Shown here: piece by piece, positions 25,941 to 36,128 of the stretch
Position numbering within the stretch: position 1 is the first letter of the stretch
How the letters are laid out: each line of letters starts with the position of its first letter
DNA from: Megaleporinus macrocephalus
Taxonomy: Eukaryota > Chordata > Actinopteri > Characiformes > Anostomidae
Direction of reading: 5' to 3'
DNA length: 64,000 nucleotides
Assembly (NCBI GenBank): GCA_021613375.1
Contig: CM038716.1
Coordinates: forward strand, 15,406,024-15,470,023
The notes under the pieces: generated by a model
Databases searched by the model: none
Seen by the model: only the letters and a program-made list of their open reading frames with translations
Told to the model about the DNA's origin: nothing
Program-made: the position numbers and the translations under genes

Positions 25941-26712
25941 CTCAACTTTAGCTTTTTATGTGTTTGGCTTTCCTCAACCTTATGAAAAAGTACATAATCC
26001 TCAGAAATATCCTGAAATCACTGGAAATTACATAAATGAAGGGTGGGTTTTTGCACAGTCCTGTACACGCATATCCAGTGCACTAGGTTGTATTACAATA
26101 AACGAATGTCGTATAACAACGTCTTGGCTTGAAGGATTTAAATGTGCCATCTGGGCCTTGCATTACTACATTGATCAGAGGCCTTCTATCTCTTGTTTAC
26201 AGAACCAGTTCCAGAGAGAAGTGACCAGCCCTAAACAATTGCAGTTGTCAAGATATTTCCATGACATGATTCAGTTTGCTTCCCTTGGTAATGTAAGCAA
26301 GTATTCTTTGTTAGAGGAGGCTACAGGCTAAAAATACCAACAGTGCTCTATTGCAGGCCAAGTCTCTTGGCATTCAGGGCTTGTGTCTGATGACCCAGAC
26401 CTTACTATTTTATTTCTAATGGACATATTTATCAAAAACATTCTTTGTGTCTTATTCCCAGTGAAAACTGTGCTGTGTCTGGTGAAAGACTTTTCCGATG
26501 TTCTCCTCTTTCAGTTAGATTCATGTTGCTGTTAGAGCTTTCATGGGCATCCTCTGCAGAGCAAAGCAATTTAAACATCATTAAAATGTTTTTTTCATCC
26601 CTCAACACTGGAATTAAACTGGTCTTTTGCCTGATTTCTCACTGATTAGGGATGTTGTGTTAGTTTCCTTTCAGTTTCAGCTGGAAGTGTTTTTCGGGGC
26701 CCACATGCTGAC

Positions 26713-26761
26713 CTTGGTTGCTGGACTTCTTCTGGGTATCACGGCCCGCTCCCTCAGGCAT
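26713..26761 (-). CDS. plekhg2: plekhg2 coding exon 1 (initiator ATG, MPEGA)
   Basis: The ATG at 26,761-26,759 opens MPEGAGRDTQKKSSNQ plus one base of the next codon. The exon ends at 26,713 before a GTCAGC donor. Splicing to exon 2 makes an Ala codon and keeps the frame open. The start has A at -3 (cacaccATG). Human PLEKHG2, as I recall it, also begins MPEGA, so this very short exon is probably the true start. The alternative is the in-frame ATG of MASS at about residue 34 inside exon 2. The donor (AAG/GTCAGC) is weaker than the other donors of this gene. Confidence 0.78.
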
Positions 26762-26790
26762 GGTGTGACTAAGGCACAGGAAGTAGAAAC
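26762..26790 (-). other. plekhg2: 5'UTR part of plekhg2 exon with start codon
   Basis: Twenty-nine bases lie between a good acceptor (tcttttgcag, AG at 26,792-26,791) and the ATG. This implies at least one upstream non-coding exon, for which the CpG-rich region near 40.4 kb is the best candidate. No ATG lies within these 29 bases. Confidence 0.7.
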
Positions 26791-27391
26791 CTGCAAAAGA
26801 CCTTCTGTTAGAACAAGACAGTTTACATTTAACACAGCAACATTTTTTCCAAACATTCTCTCGCTCAAAATTAAAAGGAGTCTGTGCTGAAAGGACAGTG
26901 CTTCATCTTATTCAACCATGGGTGCAATAATGTGAATGAATGTGAGGGTTTGAATGAGTTTCGGTTTGTATGAAGCGTTCTGTGAGGAAAGAAATGTTCC
27001 CAATCACTCATTGAGAAATCTCTCGGCGCTGGAGCTGTCAACCCCCAGGTGCACTGCATAGCACATTCATACTCAAAGCAGAAAACAAGAGTTTGGAAGT
27101 GGAGCAGAACTGACAGGCAGACCTGACCACAAAGGTCAAGAGGGAAAAAGTATGTTCTATTGGAAAACTGCCTTTTGTGCAGTGTTCAACATATTTGGCA
27201 TGTTGTGACTGTCAAATGAAAAGATTGTAACCTACTTTAGCTGGACAATGCCATCTGTCCTTTGCTTTATGTGAACATTTCATGATGAATGAGTCAAAAT
27301 AGTTAAAATTGGTTCAAAATGATTTGCAATTATTTCTTTGCAAGTCTAAAATTGAATATTTCACTTGAAACTCTAAATGACTTTGTTGAAC

Positions 27392-28573
27392 TACAACGCT
27401 GTTAGGAATAAAAGTTGGAAAACTGAACATATAAAACTGAATGCAATGATGGGTGAAAGATTTATAGACTATATTTTTATAAACTGAGAAATGTTATTGT
27501 TTTTTGAGAAATATAAGTCCATGTAAAAAATATGATGCCAGCAACAAGTTGGTACATTTGTATTAAAGAATACCTGGTGGAACATCTCACAACTAATTAG
27601 ATTAATTGGCAACAGGTGAGTAACATGAGTAACATATTAAAAGAGCATCCTGGTGCAGATGAGTCTGGGACAAGACACAAAACCAACATTACATGGCCGT
27701 GATCTTCGGGCCCACTGGTGGCAGTGCAATAAAGAGACAGTGTAGTGGAAATTACTGCAGGGGCTCAGGAACACTTGCCAAAGCCATTGTCTGCGAACAC
27801 AGTTTGTCACCACACCCACAACTGCAAGTTAAATCTCTACCATACAAAGAAGAAACCAAATATAAGCAGGCTCCAGAAACGCTGCCACCTTCTCTGGAGC
27901 TAAGTTCATTTAAGACAGGATACGGTGAAATGGCAAAGTGTTCTGTGGTCCTAGAATCAGTGTGCAGGTCAGAAGCCAGCATGTGTGATGGTATGGACAT
28001 GAACACACACGGCATGGTTAACTTGCACATCTGTGAGGACACCATTAACACTAAAAGATATATACAAGTTTTTGCTGCCATCCAGTCGATGTTCTTTTTT
28101 CTGGGATGGTCTGGCTTATTTCAGCAAGACAGTACCAAACCACATTATGCACATATTACAACAGCTTGTCTCTGTAGTAATAAGAGTCTGGGTGCTAAAC
28201 TGACCTGCCTGCAGTCCAGACTGGTCACCAACTGAAAACATCTGACACATGTTAAAGTGAGAAACAAGAGGAAAGAGACCCTATAGTGTAGAGCAGCTGA
28301 AATTCTTTATCAAACAAGAATGGAAAACATTTCACGTTCAACACTACAGCAACTGGTCTCCTCAGTTCCCAAGTGCATACAGAGTGCTGTTAGAAGTGGA
28401 GCTGATGAACACTGCGCTAAACATGAACGTCTCCCAACCGTTTGGAAAAGTGTTGCGGACAAATTTCCAATTTAAATTTGTTTTTAAATACATTTTTTCA
28501 GTTTCAACATTAGATATATTGTTTTTTTATTCACATTTTGTACAGTGTTCCAACTTTTTTTAATGGGGTTGTC
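27392..28573 (+). mobile_element. Degenerate Tc1-like transposon (DD34E family)
   Basis: This is a full-length-looking but decayed copy. The left end acaacgct...aaagttggaa and the right end ttccaactttttttaatggg then gttgt are imperfect inverted repeats of the class common in fish. The 180-codon frame at 27,693-28,235 ends with transposase sequence: VNLHICEDTINTKRYIQV, then LFQQDSTKPHYAHITTA. The second catalytic Asp is in QQD (28,128-28,130). The expected PDWSPTEN segment with the catalytic Glu (28,234-28,236) lies in another frame, so a frameshift separates D and E. The frame then stops. The copy sits in the putative first intron, in antisense orientation to the gene. Confidence 0.87.
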
Positions 28574-31500
28574 TTTATTATGCTTACATTTTGAATAAAT
28601 GATGATTTTAAAGCTATAACGAGAGATAAAACCTGCAGGATTCACCAGTGGGCAAAACAGAAGTATGAATAGTCGTCATATTAGAATATGGCTCTTATAC
28701 TGTTGTGTTTCCTTTTAACAGTTGAGAGTGCAGAAAGCCAAAGCCAAATGGTGCCTCTTTATCAGTGCAGCAGTGCCTTCCGTTTCTTTCACTGAAAGAG
28801 GAAGGCTTTGGGGAAAAAAGCACTGAGGGAAAAAAAATATATGTTCGGAGCCAAAGCAATTAAAGAGCTGAAACCCAATAGAAGTTGTTTGGGAAAGAGG
28901 GCGGGGGGGGGTCTACAGCCTTGCAGAAGCTTTCTTTTGCCTTTCTCTCCTTCTCTCCTTTAAAAGAGGAGAAAGCTGAACATATGTAATGGTTGGCTTG
29001 GACACAAGAATGTGCTCCTCTTTTGCCCGAGCAGTGTGTTGAGCATGTGTCCTGTCGGCACAATGGGGACTGGCGCTTCAGTGAAAGGAAATCATTAGGG
29101 CTGACAGAGCCAGGCTACGAAGTGCTAGTGTTTGTTTATAGTGTTGAGACAGAACCTGTCCCACAGTGACACCTGCCCTTGGCCTTCACTCCACACACTC
29201 CCGTCCCACCCTTCCGTCGGAGAACGCCACCAGCAGGGGGTTCAGCTTTACAAAGACCTGCTTGAAGCTTTCCAGCAGCGTTCCATAACTCACACAAGGC
29301 TGGGAAGGCTAGACATTTGCCTTTTGCTCTGACTTCTGCTGTTTCACCAAAGGACCTTTATGTGGGCCCATATGTGGCTTCCTCAACTTCAGAGCTTCAT
29401 AACTTACATATAGGTATGACAGTAGTTACTGGAGTCTGACTGATATTAAACTTTTGTTGCAGTATTTGTAATATAAGTCAATATCATTTTACATGGTCAA
29501 AAGTCAAACAGGTTAAGACAGTGCTTCACCAATTAATATGATGGTCAGTTGCCAAATGGTCAAGTTTCTCCACTAAAGTCTTATAGAGTGTAGACCTGTG
29601 GACAGAGCTTTACTAAATTCTGAGTAGATTTGATTGTTTTCCCTGTTTTATTTTTCATCAGTGGGTTGATATTAAGTTTTTTCCCCAAGAGATCAGGATT
29701 AATGTGAGCCGGAGACCTTTTCAAACATAAATCCTTATGAGCTAAAATATCCAGCAGTTGAACCTTATGGTTGGACTATACAGCTGTGGACGTAAGTGGA
29801 CAGCAGCGATTTGTTTCTCCTCCATCTTTCTCTATATCAAAATGACTGACTGATGGCCCACCCAACTGTGTCTTATTGGCTGACAGCGTATAGCATAAAT
29901 CTATACGCTGTCAGATGTTGATGTCTCTTCACTGTCACCGCATTGTTCTCATTGAAACGGCACGAGATGCTTTTGTCAGACACCAAAACGTCCGTGTGAA
30001 CAAGGCTTTAAGATTGATAGCTGAATAATAAGCCTAGGATTCAAGGGATTAACATGAACAGGGGAGTTTTGATTTACGTGTGGTAATAAGGAGGTGTCTG
30101 TTATCTCACAGCCTAGCACACTCAAGAGAGTCTGGGTCTGGGTCAATAACTCCTTCTATCGAGGCACTTCTGTTTGCCTTCGTGCTTTTTCGCTGCAGTT
30201 ATTACTTGGGAGCCAAGTGTAATGATCTGTTTTGGACTTCTCTGCAACCAGAGCAAAATTAAAAATGAGTCTGGCTCGATGCCATGCACTGTCTTTCAGC
30301 GCATATCTCACCGCACACCCCCAGGCCTTTCAGAGCCCCATTTCCAGTGTTGCCTCATTAAAAGGCTTCTTACTTCCTGTAACTGTGACCACGGAGGCTT
30401 CAGAACACTACGCGACTCCGCGGTTAAGCCTCGTGTATACTTTTTTGGCTCCAGAGCTTGTTTGCCAAATTCCAGAAATGGAATTGCGGTAAGAATTAAC
30501 TCAGCTCTCCCCCCCCAGCCCCCTTCGGCCGCGGAGGTTCTAATAGTGGGTAAGCGACTCTGTTAAGAGGGGGAAGGGGGTGGGTTGAGGGGGGTATTTC
30601 CAGGCCAAGTGGAAATGGGCCAACATCTGGTTAGCCAACCCAGAGGTTCGTGTGAGGCTAAGACCACTCTGTAGCTCCCAACGCAGACCATCGACCTCAG
30701 TGTCAAAGTGCGGCCCAACACGCTCCTCAAGCACCAGCGATGTCATCATGAAAAACGCACAGTGGGACGGCTTGTTCCGCCCTGTAATTTTGTCTGTAAG
30801 TCGTATCTCGTGTGGCATGCTTCCAGGTGCAATCGCATGTTTCTTCCAGCCCAGCGTCTTCTTCATCCTGACAAACACTCCTGCTGACAGAGCCTTGCTA
30901 TACAGCTGTACAGCTGTGTGTGTGTGTGGGGATGGGTTTGTTTTTCTACATTTTAGTATGTTAATCAGTAAAAAACAAGGCTGACCTACAAATTCAGGAC
31001 CAAACGTTTTTTAAAAGGTTGAGGTTAATGTTAGGACTGAGGTAAGTCACAGTTATTCATGACCTAATTGCAGTATTTTTGCTGATCGCGATTAATTTCC
31101 ACAGTTGTTAGTTTTCACAGTCACATGATTATGTCAGGATGTAAACTTCTGACTGTTGCTATAACAGAACCTCAGTGAGTAATATTTGTTTATCTAATAT
31201 TTGTTATAACACCTTAAGGAGGCGCCAGTGAGCGCTATTTGTTTTTTTGAGCTCAAAATGTGTATGTTGCCAGTCGGGAGCTACTAAATGCTATCGAGCC
31301 AAACAGCTAATGAGACAATGTGGCCTCCTTAGGTTTGTACAAACATTGAATAAAAAAGAACAATTTAACTCCGGTCCTGACTCTGTGAGGAAAACAAGTG
31401 TGTGTTTGTATATGAGCATGTGTGGGAATGTGTGCGTGAGTGTTTGGAGGAGTAAAGAGGGAGTTTTTCCCTTTGTGTGACTGATTGCGGAGGAGGCATG

Positions 31501-32159
31501 GGACAATTCCAGGTTAAAAATTCGACGTGTGAGAGGGATCTGAGTTGTATAACTTAAGGATGACTGATCACATGCATTACAGCCTAATATAATCCAGCTG
31601 TCTCTTGACAATGTCATACAGTATGTCAGCGCCGACAGCGCACATACAGCAATCTAACAGTGTGATGTCATTACACTTGAAGCAGCAGAATGAAATGAAC
31701 TGCATGTTAGCTTGTGGTTTTAATATAAGAGAAAAGAACATTAAAGCTTAATGCACACAATGCAAATCTGTGAGCCATTAGCTACATATGAATTGACACA
31801 GGGAGCAGGGCTGCTGTGGAGCTACTGTAAACAGCAATGTGTATTCATTACATTGAGCACAGGCTTCCACCACCACTCTCACGCTCACACACACTCCAGA
31901 GTCACACTGTGGCCATTGTCCCTGTGTGTGTATGTGTGTTGGTATTTGTTTTTTTTCCAAGTGTCCTGACTTTGTAGAAAGACAGAGCCAGCATAGAGTG
32001 ATATAGAAAGCAAAATGCTCCAGACTTCCCCAAGTGCTTTGAATATAAAAAAACATCCTTAATATGAAATAATTGCGAAGTAAATTATTACTGCTATAAA
32101 GAACTGGAATTAATTATGAATAAAAATATAAAAAATATAAAACATAGCCTATATAACGC

Positions 32160-32330
32160 CTGTATAGCGGGACTAGCAAACTCGAGGACTGTAGAGTCCA
32201 GTGCAGTTTGGTGAATTTCCTACTTAAGCACACAAATCAACTGCCAGGTTTAGAGAGTCTGTTGAAAGCAGAGAAAACCCCAAACTGTGGGGTCCCTCCA
32301 GAACTGCAGTTTGCCACACCTGCTAGGTAG
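32160..32330. repeat. Palindromic dispersed repeat
   Basis: The left side (gcaaactcgaggactgtaga) and the right side (ccagaactgcagtttgccac) are roughly inverted, with a gcacacaaatcaactgccag-type centre. It resembles a small DNA-transposon-derived repeat. Boundaries are approximate. Confidence 0.45.
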
Positions 32331-32334
32331 CCTA

Positions 32335-32774
32335 TAGCTGTGTCCAAATTTAGGGGCTGTATCCTTCGAAGGATGTGGTATACAAAGGCGTATCCTTCGA
32401 AGGACAGGTAGACCACAAAGGCTGAATCAAAATGAGACAGTCTACGACAGATTTCCTGTTTGCACACAGCACAACACAGTTCCTGCCATTACCGTTGCCT
32501 CACAAAACGTTGCTCCTGTAATCTACCTACCTTGGACACTCTGAATAATACCGCTATATTCTTTAGGACCTACCAGTGCACAATAAAGCTAGAGATGTGT
32601 TACCTGGTGAAGTGTGATGCGTGATTTATCTATTGCAATCTTACCTGCCATAAAAAAGAAGGACGCATATTAAGGAGCCTTCCAAATTTAACAGGATAGT
32701 TGTGCGGCATTGATGCAATCAGCCTTTAAGTGCAGCCTCCAAAGCATAAAGGCCCAGAATTGGGACACAGCTTA
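32335..32774. mobile_element. Non-autonomous DNA transposon with ~20-bp TIRs
   Basis: The left end tagctgtgtccaaatttagg and the right end cccagaattgggacacagct are inverted repeats (rc of right: agctgtgtcccaattctggg). The perfect palindrome atccttcgaaggat occurs near the left end (32,361) and is repeated at about 32,391. It has no coding capacity. I could not see a clean target-site duplication, so the superfamily is unassigned. Confidence 0.65.
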
Positions 32775-33677
32775 CACATTCATGCGAAAATTGAAAGCTT
32801 TACCAACCTAATGGTGGGTAGTAGCGGTGTCTCAGCATTGATAAGAAATGAGGCAGGGTCTGGAACTGATAGATTATGCTCTGATAAGAAGCAGAAGCAA
32901 TGATGGATTGACAATATGACAACACAGGAAACGATTCACAGACCCTCAAAAACACAAGGCCTCTAAGTGCACACCCTTTATACTTAGATGTTGCATCTAA
33001 GTAAACCATTTATTTTCAGTTACTAACCGCGGTGGTGGTTAGGTTTGGCAATGTAAATGTAAATACTTTGTAAATACTTTTATTTCTAGCTTATGTAACA
33101 CCGCACATCCTGGCATTGCCTAATAACAAGTATGTGTGTGTGCGTATGAATGTGTGTGAAAGGACAAGGTTGTGCTTTGATGTTTGTCAGTTGAGCCACT
33201 CTCTGAGGAAAGCCACCATTGATGCACCCAAAGACACAAAAATAAACAGTGGAACAGCTTTAAGCACCGTGCAGGAGGGGTCAGTACCAGGCTGCCTGCC
33301 TGGCCCATTGTCTGGCCGCACAAAGAGGGACCACCACATCATTGTTTCTTTTCTAGCTGACCTTCACATTTCCCAGTGGGCTCAGCTCTAATTCACTGGC
33401 CCACAGCAACAGACTCTTTAGCCTCCTCCTTAGCCCCTCCAAACAACAAAGGCCTTCTATTGTGGTGTGGGCAACAACAATGGAAAATGCTCAGCTGGAC
33501 TGGATGCCCATACTTACACACAGCAAAACAGGCCAGGAGCAGGATGGGCCTTGGTTTGAACAGTGCAGGGGAGGGGAACGAGCAGACAAGCAAAGTAGGC
33601 CACTCTGTATGTGGTCCTCAAGTACCAGCTGTGGACAAAAAGTTCTGCATATGTTTGGTTGCCTTCTATATTCAGAT

Positions 33678-33800
33678 ACAGCAGTGTTTCCCAATAGTGG
33701 TTCTACAGTACCTCTACCCAGCACAGTTTGGTGTTTTCCTTTTCCTAGCATTGCTGATTCAACTAATCAGCTAAATAAGAAGCCTTTCCTGTGATGAGGC
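33678..33800. repeat. Dispersed palindromic repeat, half copy
   Basis: This shares gattcaactaatcagctaa and aataagaagcctttc with gactcaactcattagttaa and ataagcaagtgcttc at 54.24 kb. It appears to be one half of a small inverted-repeat element family. Confidence 0.45.
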
Positions 33801-33879
33801 TGCTGTATATGCAGAACTCATGAGGGTTCCAATTAGGGTTCTTTCAAGCAGTGCTACTATTAATATTATTCATTATTAC

Positions 33880-34235
33880 TATTCTGTGCAATGAAATCAT
33901 TGCTGACTCTTGCCAACCATATGGATAGTGTTTCTCTAGAATGTCCTGTCTTCTATTGGGATTTTCAGGCTTCTTTTCCAATTAACTGGTTCCTGTCATA
34001 ATATTTCCCAAGTAAGACAGCTTCAGTTTGGTTATATATGGGTTAATTGGTTATATGAGTGAGTAGTGAGACCTCATTAGGTCCAGGACTTGTTTTTGTT
34101 TGTTGTTCTTTGCTGTCTAGGATCCTCTCAAAAGACTTTGCCAGAGTTCAAAGGCATCTAGGTTTTTCCTGTCTCACTTGTTTATTGTCCAGCTTTCACA
34201 TCCATAAAGAACCACAGAGAAGTCCATAGCCTGGA
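33880..34235 (-). mobile_element. LINE reverse-transcriptase C-terminal remnant (RTE/BovB-like)
   Basis: Reading the minus strand with stops and frameshifts gives AMDFSVVLYGCESWTINK (around 34,185-34,235), then NLDAFELW (34,141-34,164), and further on TKLKLSYLGNIMTG (around 33,990-34,033) and LEKKPENPNRRQ. The order YGCESWT, DAFELW, KLxYxGxIM is that of the C-terminal reverse-transcriptase region of BovB/RTE-type and related LINEs. Several stops show it is dead. Confidence 0.7.
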
Positions 34236-36013
34236 CAATTACTATGTAGAGACAAAATCATTGCATTTGAGCTCCTTCATACTTGTTCTGCTTTAGCCAG
34301 TCTGTGTTGTATATTAAGTGCTGAGCAGTGCCACAGAAGTCCCAATTATGGCTCCCAAAAGAACCTTTGAATAAAGTGCTTTTAATTACGTTTCTTAAAA
34401 AATCATCCACTGCAATCAGCAATATTGCTTCTATGGTATCACTCCAAAGAACCCTTTTTGGATATTCCATAAACATTGATCATAATCTTGTTGTGGGTAA
34501 AAAGGAGGTCAAACTGTCAAAGCCAACTTTTCAGCGTCGATGTCCAAAATCTGTACTATTTAGTCTTGCAAATTATGTCCCAAACTTACAACAGATGTGG
34601 GCTGTATCCCTTGTTTATGTCTTGGCGTAAAGCATATCTATCGTGTTGAAAATCTATGGCTCAATTAGATTCCCTTTGTAATCCTCTCAAGCAAAAATGT
34701 TATCACTTCATGAGTGTGACAGATAGGCTTATTGAGCCCTGTGCATGAAAACATGCCCGTCTCCAAGCAAATCTGAATGCGTTCGAGTGAACATCTGCTG
34801 AACACCCTACGAACTGATGTCGTTTACATATTTCTAGCGCTCAGCAGATCTTAAACTGGACGTTCTGAAGTTGTGAAGGTTTGGACCACACTTGTGGCAC
34901 GCTGCAGTGATAGCTCCCTGAGTGAAAACAGCAGCTGTGTGTGTCAGTAATTTGTTACTGATGCAAGAACAAGGACAAGCACCTTCTGAGGGAATAACGG
35001 AATTGGCTGTTGTCCTGAAATGAGCAGGGCATTCCCAGACCGCCTGCGACAATACAGGGAGAACGACCTCCTCATGACACAGTGATAAGCAGCCTGGGGC
35101 AACGTCCGGTGATGTTTGCTCTTTGCCGTTTTCCGTTTGCTTGTGACGTGTCGTAATTTCACACGAACGCGTTCATCGCCCCGGAGAGAGTGCAGCGAGG
35201 GGAAAAGGGTCTGACCAGGAAAAGCTGCAACATCCAAACTTTCCCGAGGCACTGTAAAAGTGTCATCAGCTGTAATAAAGAATGGGACTGTAAAAAAGAA
35301 GACTGGGGGTGGAGATGTAAGAGTATCAGCTTGAGTCTCCCACTGCCAGGGAAATTCCCTCTGTTCCTCTGTCTGTGTGACTAATTATATATAGCTGGTG
35401 AGCTGTGCACGAACAAGGGGAATAAACCTTAATCTGTATCTAAAGCGCGGGGTGACGTATACACTTTTGACACTTTGAGATTACTTGGCAGTAAGCACAG
35501 AGGAGATGTCTGAACAGTTGAGCACCCCTACTTAAGGGACCTCACTTACCACAATGATTTTGCATGCAAGAATGAAATGATCACCAGCCCTACAGTTGAA
35601 ACGATCACCAGCCCTGTAGTTAACATAGCACTGAATCTAACAGGAATTCCACTAGTATTAACAGAGACATTATAAAGGTAGAGGAGATAGTTCACTGGCT
35701 GAAAAATGAATGGAAGAGCTCAGCAGCTCTGTTGGGGGAATCTCCCACCTTCTAAATAAAAAGAGCCAATCAGCTTGGTGAGGAAGCTATAAGCGGGAAA
35801 AACAACTAAAAGTGGAGAAGCCAGAAGAAGCCAAAAAAGCATGTTTTTTGTGTGTGATTCAATGAGATTTATCTGAAATGTGGCTTTCAGTTTAAGGTTT
35901 ATAAGACTCTTCATTCTATTTGATAGAGTCTGGTGTAGCGTGATGGGAAAAAATTGCTTAAAGAGGCACTGCCAAGTTAGCCAAGTGAGTGTCGCTTTAT
36001 ATGGCTAGTGGTC

Positions 36014-36128
<115 letters not shown>

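Larger units (their letters stand above)
21578..26712 (-). other. plekhg2 intron between coding exons 1 and 2
   Basis: This is a 5.1-kb phase-1 intron. It contains the (CT)n acceptor tract and a degraded Tc1-like fragment on the minus strand (about 25,640-25,940). The open frame at 25,936-26,331 (131 aa, plus strand) has no recognised motif, and I do not call it a gene. Confidence 0.72.

Noticed and set aside
25936..26331. 131-aa plus-strand open frame
   Set aside because: No recognised motif or codon pattern; lies within the plekhg2 intron next to a transposon remnant.
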